A stretch of DNA of 64,000 nt from Halobacillus litoralis (GTDB lineage: Bacteria; Bacillota; Bacilli; Bacillales; Halobacillaceae). The position numbers and the translations under genes are program-made. Position 1 is the first letter of the stretch. Every line of letters starts with the position of its first letter. The notes under the pieces are model-generated. The model worked only from the letters and a program-made list of their open reading frames with translations, did no database searches and had not been told where the DNA came from. The DNA lies in NCBI RefSeq assembly GCF_004101865.1, contig NZ_CP026118.1, positions 3,551,001 to 3,615,000 of the forward strand. The letters are read 5' to 3'. Below, one piece after another: positions 44,822 through 53,934 of this stretch.

Positions 44822-47464
44822 ATGGCGGAGAAAGTTGTTTTAATTGATGGAAATAGTATTGCATACAGGGCATTTTTTGCCTTACCCCTATTAAATAATG
44901 ATAAAGGGGTGTACACGAATGCAGTGTACGGATTTACGACTATGCTTTTGAAGATCTTAGAGGAAGATCGACCAGATCATCTTTTAGTTGCTTTTGATGC
45001 AGGTAAAACTACGTTCAGACACAAAACTTACAAAGAATATAAAGGCGGTCGACAGAAGACGCCGTCGGAGCTTTCTGAACAGTTTCCTGTGCTGAAAGAA
45101 TTGTTGGATGCATTTGAAGTCAAATACTACCAGCTTGAGCAGTATGAAGCGGATGATATTATCGGAACACTGGCTACCCAGGCAGGTGAAAAAGGATTGG
45201 AAGTCAAAGTCATTTCTGGTGATAAGGACTTGCTTCAATTGGTAAATGACCAAGTGTCAGTGAGTTTGACGAAAAAAGGGATCACAAATGTGGATACATA
45301 TACCCCTTCTTTCATGTTGGAGAAGATGGAGATACGACCGGAACAAATTATTGATTTCAAAGCATTGATGGGAGATAGTTCAGATAATATCCCGGGAGTT
45401 CAAGGTGTAGGGGAAAAAACAGCCGTGAAATTATTGAAGCAGTTCGATACATTGGAAAAAATGTATGAACAGTTAGATGAGGTCAACGGGAAGAAATTGA
45501 AAGAGAAGTTGGAACTGAACAAAGACGATGCTCTAATGAGCCAACAGCTTGTAACGATTGAATGTAACGCCCCTATTGAAATCAATGTAACAGATATTGC
45601 CTATGAAGGATACCAAACACAAAAGGTCAGTCAATTTTTTAAAGAGCTAGGGTTTCAATCTCTACTTTCCCGAGTTCAAGAAGGTGGCTTGGAAGAGGAC
45701 GTAGAAAAAGAAGATTTGCCTGAAATAGAGGTAGAAGTCTTAGAGGATATTCATGCGGAGTTGTTCACAGGAAAAGAAGCAGTTGTCATCGAAATGCTGC
45801 ATGATAACTACCATACCTCTCCAATTGAGGGCATTGCCATCGTCAATGATGATAAAAAGTACGTCATATCTATTGAACAAGCTGAACAATCTGAAGCCTT
45901 CAAGGAATGGGCCGAAGATATGGAAAAAGAAAAATGGGTATTTGACGCAAAACGTACTTTAGTAGCACTTATGCGCCATGGAATTGAGATGAAGGGAATC
46001 TCTTTTGATTTGTTACTCGCTTCTTACTTGATCAACCCTTCAGAGAACAACCACGATATTCCAGCAGTCGGTCACAGGAGGGGGGCTGCTGAGGTGAAGT
46101 ACGATGAAGAAGTTTATGGAAAAGGCGCTAAATTGAAACGCCCGGATAACGACGAAACCTTCCACGAGCATATAAGTAGAAAAGCATCTGCTTTATACCT
46201 GATGAAAGATGATATGGAAGAAGAGTTGAAACAAAATGAACAATACGAGTTATATAAAGATTTGGAAATGCCACTTGCTGTTATTTTGGGACGCATGGAA
46301 CACCGGGGTGTAAGGGTTGATGTAGAGCGTCTTCAACAAATGGGTGAAGAATTAGAAGGCCGGTTGAACAAAGTTGAAGAAGAAATTTATCAGCTGGCTG
46401 GTGAATCATTCAATTTGAATTCTCCTAAGCAGCTCGGGCCCATTCTCTTTGAAAAACTGGAGTTGCCCGTAATCAAAAAAACAAAGACAGGATATTCAAC
46501 TTCTGCAGATGTGCTGGAACAGTTGGAAGGACAACATGAGATCATTCCAAAAATATTATTGAACCGTCAGCTGAGAAAATTGAAGTCCACATACATTGAA
46601 GGGCTATTAAAAGTTGTGCATGAAGATACGAACAAAATTCATACACGGTTCAATCAAGCTCTTACGCAAACGGGGCGTTTGAGCTCAACAGACCCTAACC
46701 TCCAAAACATTCCGATCCGATTGGAGGAAGGACGTAAGATAAGACAAGCGTTCATACCATCGGAAGAGGGTTGGTTGATATTTGCAAGTGACTATTCTCA
46801 AATCGAGCTTCGGGTTTTAGCTCATATCGCTCAGGACGAGAAATTGGTGCAAGCCTTCAAGGCCGGAGAGGACATCCATACCCAGACTGCGAGTGAAGTA
46901 TTCGGTGTAGCAAGTGATGAAGTAACTGGAGAAATGAGAAGACAAGCAAAGGCTGTCAATTTTGGTATTGTATATGGCATAAGTGATTATGGCCTTTCTC
47001 AAAGTCTCGGTATCACCCGTAAGGAAGCCCAGGCTTTTATCGATAAATATTTCGAGAGCTATCCAGGAGTGAAAGCTTATATGGATGAAACAGTCAGAGA
47101 AGCGAAGGAAGTCGGTTATGTGACAACGTTCATGAATCGACGCCGTTATCTTCCTGATATTAAAAGTCGCAATTTCAACATGAGAAGCTTTGCTGAGCGA
47201 ACAGCGATGAATACACCTATTCAGGGTAGTGCTGCCGACATTATCAAAAAAGCCATGATTGACTTGGAAGAACGCCTGCAGAAAGAAAAGCTTCAAGCAA
47301 AAGTATTGCTTCAGGTCCATGATGAGCTTATTATTGAAGCGCCGAAAGAAGAAATCCCGGAATTGGAAAAAATCGTTGCCTCTGTCATGGAGAATACGGT
47401 AGAACTTGATGTACCTCTGAAAGTGGATTCCTCCTATGGAGACACATGGTACGATGCAAAGTAA
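44822..47464 (+). CDS. polA: DNA polymerase I
   Basis: 880 residues (same as B. subtilis PolA) from ATG 44822 after GAGGAGTGAG. 5' nuclease domain 1-290 (KVVLIDGNSIAYRAFFALP; SGDKDLLQLV; DFKALMGDSSDNIPGV; helix-hairpin-helix), a 3'-5' exonuclease-like domain at about 300-470 that lacks the DEDD acidic residues (VVIEMLHDNYH where E. coli has FDTET), and an intact polymerase domain (DYSQIELRVLAHIAQD, RQAKAVNFGIVYGIS, QVHDELIIEAP). Repairs gaps and removes primers, without proofreading. First of polA-mutM-ytaF-coaE. Confidence 0.96.
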   Translation: MAEKVVLIDGNSIAYRAFFALPLLNNDKGVYTNAVYGFTTMLLKILEEDRPDHLLVAFDAGKTTFRHKTYKEYKGGRQKTPSELSEQFPVLKELLDAFEVKYYQLEQYEADDIIGTLATQAGEKGLEVKVISGDKDLLQLVNDQVSVSLTKKGITNVDTYTPSFMLEKMEIRPEQIIDFKALMGDSSDNIPGVQGVGEKTAVKLLKQFDTLEKMYEQLDEVNGKKLKEKLELNKDDALMSQQLVTIECNAPIEINVTDIAYEGYQTQKVSQFFKELGFQSLLSRVQEGGLEEDVEKEDLPEIEVEVLEDIHAELFTGKEAVVIEMLHDNYHTSPIEGIAIVNDDKKYVISIEQAEQSEAFKEWAEDMEKEKWVFDAKRTLVALMRHGIEMKGISFDLLLASYLINPSENNHDIPAVGHRRGAAEVKYDEEVYGKGAKLKRPDNDETFHEHISRKASALYLMKDDMEEELKQNEQYELYKDLEMPLAVILGRMEHRGVRVDVERLQQMGEELEGRLNKVEEEIYQLAGESFNLNSPKQLGPILFEKLELPVIKKTKTGYSTSADVLEQLEGQHEIIPKILLNRQLRKLKSTYIEGLLKVVHEDTNKIHTRFNQALTQTGRLSSTDPNLQNIPIRLEEGRKIRQAFIPSEEGWLIFASDYSQIELRVLAHIAQDEKLVQAFKAGEDIHTQTASEVFGVASDEVTGEMRRQAKAVNFGIVYGISDYGLSQSLGITRKEAQAFIDKYFESYPGVKAYMDETVREAKEVGYVTTFMNRRRYLPDIKSRNFNMRSFAERTAMNTPIQGSAADIIKKAMIDLEERLQKEKLQAKVLLQVHDELIIEAPKEEIPELEKIVASVMENTVELDVPLKVDSSYGDTWYDAK

Positions 47465-47480
47465 GTAAGGAGAATGCAGC

Positions 47481-48320
47481 ATGCCAGAACTACCTGAAGT
47501 AGAAACCGTAAGAAAGACTTTACACCAGATGATACTCGGTAAAAAAATTGAGCGGGTCTCGGTTTTTTGGGGGAATATCATCAAAAGGCCACAAGATCCA
47601 GAGGAGTTTGAACAACTGCTGATTAGTCAAACAATAGAGGGAATCGATCGTAAAGGGAAATTCTTAATCTTTCAAATGAATGATGTCTCCCTTGTTTCCC
47701 ATCTCAGAATGGAAGGGAAATTTGGAGTGTACGATGCATCTGTAGATAAACCTAAGCATACCCATGTCGTCTTCCATTTTACAGATGGAACGGAATTGCG
47801 CTATAACGATGTGCGTAAATTCGGGACGATGCATGCATTTCAAAAAGGAAGAGAAGCTGTTAACAAGCCTTTGTTGCAGTTAGGACCTGACCCTTTTGAG
47901 AAAGCTTTCACTCTTGACTATTTCTACAATAAATTATTGAAAACATCACGTAATATGAAGGCTGTTTTGTTGGATCAGTCTATCGTAGCAGGCCTTGGGA
48001 ATATTTATGTGGATGAAGCACTCTTCCGTGCTGGTATCCATCCTGAAAGAATAGCAAAAACTTTGACGAAATCAGAAGCTGAACAAGTGCGGAAAGCTAG
48101 TATCAACGTCATATTGGAAGCCATCGATCAGGGTGGGACCACTATTCGCTCTTACTTGAATAGTCAAGGGGAAATCGGTATGTTTCAACAGCAGCTCCGT
48201 GTCTATGGAAAGCAAGATCGAGAGTGCTTTAATTGCGGTACCGGCATTACGAAGCTTAAAGTGAGCGGGCGCGGTACACATATTTGTCCGCAATGTCAGC
48301 CATTACACATTCCCAGGTAA
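47481..48320 (+). CDS. mutM: Formamidopyrimidine-DNA glycosylase
   Basis: 279 residues, AAGGAGAA before the ATG. Removes 8-oxoguanine and formamidopyrimidines. The N-terminal catalytic PELPEVET (Pro2 nucleophile, Glu3) is exact; the H2TH region holds GLGNIYVDEALF; the C-terminal zinc finger has CFNCG and CPQCQ. 17 bases after polA, forming a DNA repair pair. A hairpin (GTAAATACCCATATACTATCCCAC) does not clearly end the operon. Confidence 0.96.
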   Translation: MPELPEVETVRKTLHQMILGKKIERVSVFWGNIIKRPQDPEEFEQLLISQTIEGIDRKGKFLIFQMNDVSLVSHLRMEGKFGVYDASVDKPKHTHVVFHFTDGTELRYNDVRKFGTMHAFQKGREAVNKPLLQLGPDPFEKAFTLDYFYNKLLKTSRNMKAVLLDQSIVAGLGNIYVDEALFRAGIHPERIAKTLTKSEAEQVRKASINVILEAIDQGGTTIRSYLNSQGEIGMFQQQLRVYGKQDRECFNCGTGITKLKVSGRGTHICPQCQPLHIPR

Positions 48321-48368
48321 ATACCCATATACTATCCCACAGCTTAAAGAGCAAAGGTGTGGGAATTC

Positions 48369-48971
48369 ATGGGGATTGGTATGTTCATGTTTTTGTTTGT
48401 TACAGCCGTCAGCATCGACAGTTTTGGAATCGGTTGTGTGCTGGGGTTGAAGAAAGTCCGGATTACTATGAAAGGAATTGCCCTCATAGCAATGGTTTCT
48501 GGGGGGATGTTTTTACTCTCCTCTTATTTTGGTCACATTTTAATTAATTTTGTTGCACCAGAGGATGCTGAAAAAATCGGAGCGTCAGCATTGATTGGGA
48601 TCGGCATTTATTTCCTGTGGCAGTTTTTTAAAAAGGATAAGACGACAACGGAAGAAGTTGAGCCTTGGCTGCACCCGACGAAAGTATTGAACGATCCTGT
48701 TGCCGCAGATGTTGACCGATCCGGAGGGATTCGCGGTAAAGAGGTATGGCTGCTCGGTGCGGCGTTATCGCTGGACACTATAGGTGCAGGCGTTAGTGGA
48801 GCTTTAATTGGAATACCGACTTTTCACACTGCATTATTGATTACAGCAGCTACCTTTTTGATGTTAGGGGGAGGGATGCTGAGCGGAACTAAGTTAAGTG
48901 ATAAAGCTGAGAGCTTATCAATTCTGCCTGGTGTCCTGCTCATTATCATCGGCTTGATCAAGCTATCGTAA
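48369..48971 (+). CDS. ytaF: Sporulation membrane protein YtaF
   Basis: 200 residues from ATG 48369 (AAAGGTG upstream; a GTG at 48357 is also in frame). Six hydrophobic helices in two similar halves with acidic residues inside the membrane (VTAVSIDSFGIGCVLGL and LGAALSLDTIGAGVSGALIG, both with S-x-D), the pattern of the MntP/CadD-like cation efflux fold. B. subtilis YtaF is sporulation-linked, near mutM and coaE. A cation-transport role is an inference. Confidence 0.85.
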   Translation: MGIGMFMFLFVTAVSIDSFGIGCVLGLKKVRITMKGIALIAMVSGGMFLLSSYFGHILINFVAPEDAEKIGASALIGIGIYFLWQFFKKDKTTTEEVEPWLHPTKVLNDPVAADVDRSGGIRGKEVWLLGAALSLDTIGAGVSGALIGIPTFHTALLITAATFLMLGGGMLSGTKLSDKAESLSILPGVLLIIIGLIKLS

Positions 48972-48983
48972 AGGAAGTGTATG

Positions 48984-49583
48984 ATGACTTTAGTGATTGG
49001 ATTGACTGGTAGTATTGCCAGTGGAAAAAGCACCGTTTCTAAAATGTTCTCAGAACTAAATATACCAGTAATTGATGCCGACCAAATTTCAAGGGATGTG
49101 GTGGAGCCTGGAGAGCCTGCCTACAAACAAATTGTAAATGTGTTCGGGCGAAAGGTTTTGCATGAAGATGGAACGCTTAACCGAAAAAAGCTCGGGAAGG
49201 TCATTTTCGCCAATGAAGATCATAGAAAGCAATTAAATGAAATCGTCCACCCTGAAGTAAGAAAAGAAATGGTCTTACAAAGAGATGGTTATAAAGATGG
49301 AGCTGCTCCGGCGGTGGTCTTAGATATTCCTTTATTATTCGAGAGTCAGTTAATGGATTATGTAGAACGGACACTTGTGGTTTATGTAGATGAAGGCACC
49401 CAACTGGAGAGATTAATGGAGAGGGATCAATCAGAACGCGTAGATGCCCTTGAACGAATCAAATCCCAGATGCCAGTCAGTAAAAAGGCGGAGCTGGCTG
49501 ATGCAGTGATTGACAACAATGGAACGGTGGAAGAAAGTTTTCAACAATTAAAAGACATACTTCATAGGTGGAACATCGTATAA
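48984..49583 (+). CDS. coaE: Dephospho-CoA kinase
   Basis: 199 residues; ATG 48984 preferred over 48981 because of spacing from AAGGAAG and because orthologues begin MTLVIGLTG. P-loop GLTGSIASGKST, then VIDADQISRDVVEPG and LDIPLLFES. Final step of CoA synthesis. Terminates the polA operon. Confidence 0.94.
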   Translation: MTLVIGLTGSIASGKSTVSKMFSELNIPVIDADQISRDVVEPGEPAYKQIVNVFGRKVLHEDGTLNRKKLGKVIFANEDHRKQLNEIVHPEVRKEMVLQRDGYKDGAAPAVVLDIPLLFESQLMDYVERTLVVYVDEGTQLERLMERDQSERVDALERIKSQMPVSKKAELADAVIDNNGTVEESFQQLKDILHRWNIV

Positions 49584-49613
49584 TAACACGTCGAGGGTGA
49601 CGTGTTATTTTTT
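49582..49613 (+). terminator. Terminator after coaE
   Basis: AATAACACGTC pairs with GACGTGTTATT, followed by T5. Confidence 0.88.
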
Positions 49614-49636
49614 GTGGAATGTTATAGTTCTAACTG

Positions 49637-49662
49637 TAAAAGCGCTTGCAATATGTTATACT
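49637..49662 (+). promoter_or_regulatory. cre-like site and CcpN-like box upstream of gapB
   Basis: Read on the minus strand 49651-49637 gives TTGCAAGCGCTTTTA, one mismatch to the cre consensus. Directly after, TATGTTATACT (49652-49662) matches the CcpN consensus TRTGHYATAYW exactly and includes a -10-like TATACT. A weaker CcpN-like box (TATATCATATA, one mismatch) is at 49686-49696. Confidence 0.65.
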
Positions 49663-49710
49663 ATTTCTGAAAAAACGTTTTAAAGTATATCATATATAGG
49701 GGGCTGGAAC

Positions 49711-50745
49711 ATGGGGAAGACAAAGATCGCCATTAATGGCTTAGGAAGAATTGGTCGTATGGTTTTCAGAAAGGCAGTTGTCGATGAATCTGTAGAGTTG
49801 GTGGCGGTGAATGCCAGTTATCCAGCTGAAACAATTGCTCACATGTTGAAGTATGATAGCGTACATGGTCGTTTTGACGGCGAAATACACGTCATATCAG
49901 ACGGTCTTGATGTGAATGGGAAGAAAGTTAAACTTTGTTCCACGAGGGATCCTTTAGATTTACCGTGGGATGAATTGGATATTGATATCGTCATAGAAGC
50001 AACAGGAAAGTTCAGAACAAAAGAGGAAGCGGCCTTGCATATGGAAGCAGGGGCTAAGAAAGTGATTATTACAGCTCCTGGAAAAGAAGTGGATAAAACC
50101 ATCGTGATGGGGGTGAACGAAGAAAGCTATTCCCCTGGTGAACACGATGTAATATCAAATGCGTCTTGTACTACAAATTGCTTAGCTCCTGTGGTAAAGG
50201 TGCTTGAAGATAAATTCGGAATTGAAAATGGATTGATGACTACAGTTCATGCTTTCACGAACGATCAAAAGAATCTGGATAATCCTCATAAAGACTTGCG
50301 TAGAGCTCGTGGTTGCACTCAATCTATCATTCCGACCTCAACTGGGGCAGCGAAAGCTTTAGGTGAAGTGATTCCGAGTTTAAAAGGGAAATTGAATGGA
50401 ATGGCTCTGAGAGTACCAACGCCGAATGTATCGTTAGTAGATTTGGTTGTAGATTTAAAGAAGGAAGTAACGGTTGAGGAAATTAATCAGGCGTTTTCAG
50501 CGAAAGCCAGTAAAGAAATGAAGGGAATCTTGGAATATAATGATGAACCTTTAGTCTCTATAGACTACACTACTTCTCCAGCGTCTGCGATTATTGATGG
50601 CTTGTCCACCCAAGTAATTGATGATCGTAAAGTGAAAGTGTTGGCTTGGTATGATAATGAGTGGGGTTATTCCTGCCGTGTTGTAGATCTTGCGAAATAC
50701 GTGGGTAATCTAATGAAGCATGAAACGAAGGCGCGTGTCTCCTGA
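49711..50745 (+). CDS. gapB: Glyceraldehyde-3-phosphate dehydrogenase, gluconeogenic GapB type
   Basis: 344 residues, GGGGGCTGG before the ATG. NAD(P) motif INGLGRIGRMVFRKA; catalytic Cys153 in ASCTTNCLAP. After the second strand the sequence is VAVNASYPAET, lacking the Asp that selects NAD in GapA, so NADP preference and GapB identity are likely. Acts in gluconeogenesis; CcpN represses it in B. subtilis. Precedes speD, as in B. subtilis. Confidence 0.92.
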   Translation: MGKTKIAINGLGRIGRMVFRKAVVDESVELVAVNASYPAETIAHMLKYDSVHGRFDGEIHVISDGLDVNGKKVKLCSTRDPLDLPWDELDIDIVIEATGKFRTKEEAALHMEAGAKKVIITAPGKEVDKTIVMGVNEESYSPGEHDVISNASCTTNCLAPVVKVLEDKFGIENGLMTTVHAFTNDQKNLDNPHKDLRRARGCTQSIIPTSTGAAKALGEVIPSLKGKLNGMALRVPTPNVSLVDLVVDLKKEVTVEEINQAFSAKASKEMKGILEYNDEPLVSIDYTTSPASAIIDGLSTQVIDDRKVKVLAWYDNEWGYSCRVVDLAKYVGNLMKHETKARVS

Positions 50746-50982
50746 CTAGAAAAGAAGCCCGTATGTATCTTATACTAGGGACCAGTGAGCAGGATTTATA
50801 GGGAAAATAAATCTTGCAAATTGGGGGTAAACCGTATATACTTTCTTTTGAACTTCTGAATTTCATTTATTATCATGTCTGCTCAAAGGGTTAGGACCTC
50901 TCAGGACTAACTTTCCCCCGTGGTAGTACATGGCTGTAATTTCAGAAGGAATGAAGTGAATGTACAAAGGGGGATCCTAAGT

Positions 50983-51360
50983 ATGGATACAATGGGAAGA
51001 CATGTAATTGCAGAACTTTGGGATTGTAATGAAAGTAAATTGAATGATATGTCGTATATAGAACAAGTTTTTGTTGATGCTGCACTGAAAGCAGGAGCCG
51101 AGGTAAGAGAGGTAGCTTTTCATAAATTCGCTCCTCATGGTGTTAGCGGGGTAGTCATAATATCCGAATCACATTTGACGATTCACAGTTTCCCCGAACA
51201 TGGGTATGCAAGTATTGATGTGTACACTTGTGGAGACCGCATCGATCCTAATGTAGCTGCTCAATATATTGTAGATGCTTTAGAGGCAGGAAAGAATGAA
51301 ACCGTTGAAGTGCCCAGAGGAATGGGGCCTGTTGAAGTGCAGGAATCCCGTGCTCTATAA
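50983..51360 (+). CDS. speD: S-adenosylmethionine decarboxylase proenzyme
   Basis: 125 residues from ATG 50983, after AAAGGGGG; the frame before it is unsupported. Class 1B small type. The pyruvoyl precursor cleavage site is in [14 protein letters not shown], with Ser63 becoming pyruvate; His68 and Cys83 are the usual proton donors. Makes decarboxylated SAM for polyamines. Only the membrane-fused aminopropyltransferase at 16.8 kb is present in the window to use it. Confidence 0.95.
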   Translation: MDTMGRHVIAELWDCNESKLNDMSYIEQVFVDAALKAGAEVREVAFHKFAPHGVSGVVIISESHLTIHSFPEHGYASIDVYTCGDRIDPNVAAQYIVDALEAGKNETVEVPRGMGPVEVQESRAL

Positions 51361-51373
51361 AGAATGAATGTAG

Positions 51374-51403
51374 CCATGCAGGGGTTTCCTGCATGGTTTT
51401 TTT
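51374..51403 (+). terminator. Terminator after speD
   Basis: CCATGCAGG pairs with CCTGCATGG, followed by T7. Confidence 0.9.
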
Positions 51404-51610
51404 AATAGCAAAGGTTGTCTTGCATTCCCAATCCGGTAACTCCCTCTTCTGTCTCGGATTGAGTCTTCAAGAATACTGCCACGCTGTATTTTTGCTTATA
51501 TTTATTGTAGCTCCCTGTTCACTTATACACTTTATAAATCATTTCTTATTTTGTTGAATCGTGTTAAAATGTAGGGAGTTAATGTCGAATGGACTGAAGG
51601 GGTTAGTTTA

Positions 51611-51985
51611 GTGAAAGCATTTATTTCCAGATATTTCAGCACTCACTCTGAAACTAGTGAAAAGCATAAGGATTCTGAGCTAGTCACACATTACTATAAA
51701 GCCAAGCGTGACGATGTTTTCCAGGCGGTAGAAGAGCTTTTTTCATCACCTTCTGAAATTGTTGCTGTTTCTAAAGACCGTGGGGAAGTAACGGTCAAAT
51801 ATAAAGGCAAAAGGCGGGCGTTTGTAGTAGCTACTATCATTATGGTAAGACCTTTCCGTACGGCAGTCGATTTCTCTGTGACAACAGACTCAGGCGGGCC
51901 AGTGGATTTTGGGTTCAGTCGGAACTTGATCGTCCAGTTTTATAAAAAGCTGGATAGTCAATTCGCTACTGTCGATCCATCTTAG
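51611..51985 (+). CDS. Conserved small cytosolic protein
   Basis: 124 residues from GTG 51611 (GAAGGGG upstream). No membrane segment. Alternating beta-strand pattern (EIVAVSKDRGEVTVKYKGKRRAFVVATI) and a basic N-terminal part. I associate it with the unnamed conserved protein that precedes nrdR in several bacilli, but know no function. The stop is 40 bases before nrdR, so it may be in the nrdR-dnaB-dnaI unit. Confidence 0.65.
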   Translation: MKAFISRYFSTHSETSEKHKDSELVTHYYKAKRDDVFQAVEELFSSPSEIVAVSKDRGEVTVKYKGKRRAFVVATIIMVRPFRTAVDFSVTTDSGGPVDFGFSRNLIVQFYKKLDSQFATVDPS

Positions 51986-52024
51986 TGCGATGTCGAAACG
52001 AAGACGATGTGGAGTTGATTAATT

Positions 52025-52489
52025 TTGAAATGTCCTAATTGCCACTACAAAAGTACGAAAGTCCTTGATTCGAGACCGATTGAAGAAGGTCAAGCCATTA
52101 GAAGAAGAAGAGAGTGTGAACAGTGCGATTTCAGATTTACGACCTTTGAACGGATTGAAGAGGTTCCTTTGATTGTTGTGAAAAAAGAAGGTACAAGGGA
52201 AGAATTCAGTCGTGAAAAGTTGATGCGAGGATTAATTCGTGCTTGTGAAAAACGCCCTGTTGCGGTAGAAGAACTAGATAATGTAACGATGGATATTGAA
52301 AAAGAACTGAGAAATCGCGGGGTTTCTGAAGTTTTGAGTAAAGATATCGGTGAAATGGTGATGGAACGTTTATCACAGATCGATGAAGTCGCCTATGTAA
52401 GGTTCGCTTCTGTTTATCGTCAATTTAAAGATATTAATGTCTTTATTGACGAGTTGAAAGACCTAATTAAACACGAGGATAAGGAATGA
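52025..52489 (+). CDS. nrdR: Transcriptional repressor NrdR
   Basis: 154 residues, TTG start. Zinc ribbon with Cys3, Cys6, Cys31 and Cys34 (MKCPNC ... [15 protein letters not shown]) and an ATP-cone ([27 protein letters not shown]). Senses dATP/ATP and represses ribonucleotide reductase genes. A hairpin overlaps the stop, followed by dnaB. Confidence 0.96.
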   Translation: MKCPNCHYKSTKVLDSRPIEEGQAIRRRRECEQCDFRFTTFERIEEVPLIVVKKEGTREEFSREKLMRGLIRACEKRPVAVEELDNVTMDIEKELRNRGVSEVLSKDIGEMVMERLSQIDEVAYVRFASVYRQFKDINVFIDELKDLIKHEDKE

Positions 52490-52514
52490 GCCAACCGCGG
52501 CTCATTTTCTTTTT
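52485..52514 (+). terminator. Terminator-like hairpin after nrdR
   Basis: AATGAGCC pairs with GGCTCATT, then TTCTTTTT; the left arm contains the nrdR stop. Confidence 0.7.
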
Positions 52515-52559
52515 CATAGATTCCGATTGACTCATTTAGAACAAAGGAGGTGGAGAACC

Positions 52560-53915
52560 ATGAAGTATTCTATAGGTAAGCTCTTACCCGTTGATGGTTT
52601 TCGGATTTTGCGTCAGGGAGAGTTGCCAAGAAGTTTTCATCGTTCATTATCTCACCTTTACCAGCCAATAGTCGGACGACTAGCTATATCCTTATATCAT
52701 CTCCTCATTTCTGAATCTGACATAACTGATGAAAGCCAAGTCCAGTCTCATCATACTTTGATGGCTTATTTATCAGCACCATTGGATAAAATATATGAAG
52801 CTAGAGGCAAGTTGGAAGCCATCGGACTTCTAAGAACGTTTCGTTCTACCGATGAAAATCAGCAGGCTGAATATGTTTATTCGGTCTATCCACCTTTTTC
52901 ACCGGACGAATTCTTCCAGGATGATATGCTATCATTACTTTTATATCATGAACTCGGTTCTTCGAAATATGAACTATTAAAGGAACGTTTTGTGCCAACC
53001 GTCAAGGCTTTAGAAGGGTTTACTGAAGTTACCGCTACATTTGATGAAGTGTTTCACAGTAAGATGATTGAATCTGTCCGAGCCGAAACAGACCAATTAT
53101 CAACTCAGAATGTCCAAAAAGAACATCGGGGGCCGACTACCTCCTCCAGCCGCGTTGATTTTGAGTGGTTGCATCATGCCTTGAAAAAACGTATGTATCC
53201 TACTGAGCGGATCCTGACAGGTCGAAACAAGAAATTGATCATTCAACTGGCCACTCTTTATGATTTATCTAATGTCGAGTTAGAAAAAGCGGTGACCTGG
53301 GCGATTGATGAGAACCACTACTTGATTGAAGAGGAGCTTAAATCTGCTTGCCATGATTTCATGAAAGAAGTAAATAATGAACGTGCTCCAGGCGGCAATA
53401 TTGATGGCCGTGATAAAATGAAAGATGATTCAACTTCTGATCAGGGTAGTAAAGAGGACCAATTCATTGAGATGCTGGAGAGTATTTCTCCTAGGGAACT
53501 TTTAGAAGATGTGTCACAGGGGAATCGAGCTTCTGAGCAAGACCTGAAACTTATCCGGGATGTTATGACTGAACAAGGGATAGCCCCAGGTGTAATGAAC
53601 GTTCTCGTACATTATGTTTTGTTGAAGACGGATATGAAGTTATCAAAGCCTTATTTAGAAAAAATCGCAAGTCACTGGGCGAGAAAGAATGTAACCACCG
53701 TCCGTCAAGCGATGAATTTAGCAAAAGCCGAACACCAAAAGTACCAGCAATGGGGGAAGCAGAAGTCCCAGAAACGCAAAAACAGCAAAGAGGAAGTTAT
53801 CCCCGCGTGGTTTAATCAGGAATCCTCAACAACTAAAGAAGAAACAGGTTCTACAAATGTGAACACAGATAATATTGCAGAAAGAATCAAAAAGCTAACG
53901 AAAAAAGGAAATTGA
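52560..53915 (+). CDS. dnaB: Replication initiation and membrane attachment protein DnaB
   Basis: 451 residues from ATG 52560 (AAAGGAGGTGG upstream). Gram-positive helicase-loading protein, unrelated to E. coli DnaB helicase. N-terminal winged-helix-like domain (YSIGKLLPVDGFRILRQGEL onwards) and DnaB/DnaD-type C-terminal domains (about 200-400, including LYDLSNVELEKAVTWAIDENHYL split across helices). Acts with DnaD and DnaI to load the replicative helicase at oriC. Twenty bases before dnaI. Confidence 0.92.
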   Translation: MKYSIGKLLPVDGFRILRQGELPRSFHRSLSHLYQPIVGRLAISLYHLLISESDITDESQVQSHHTLMAYLSAPLDKIYEARGKLEAIGLLRTFRSTDENQQAEYVYSVYPPFSPDEFFQDDMLSLLLYHELGSSKYELLKERFVPTVKALEGFTEVTATFDEVFHSKMIESVRAETDQLSTQNVQKEHRGPTTSSSRVDFEWLHHALKKRMYPTERILTGRNKKLIIQLATLYDLSNVELEKAVTWAIDENHYLIEEELKSACHDFMKEVNNERAPGGNIDGRDKMKDDSTSDQGSKEDQFIEMLESISPRELLEDVSQGNRASEQDLKLIRDVMTEQGIAPGVMNVLVHYVLLKTDMKLSKPYLEKIASHWARKNVTTVRQAMNLAKAEHQKYQQWGKQKSQKRKNSKEEVIPAWFNQESSTTKEETGSTNVNTDNIAERIKKLTKKGN

Positions 53916-53934
53916 CATAAAGGGTGTGAAAACC

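Noticed and set aside
50746..50982. Riboswitch before speD
   Set aside because: No S-box or other conserved core, and no terminator hairpin in the gap.
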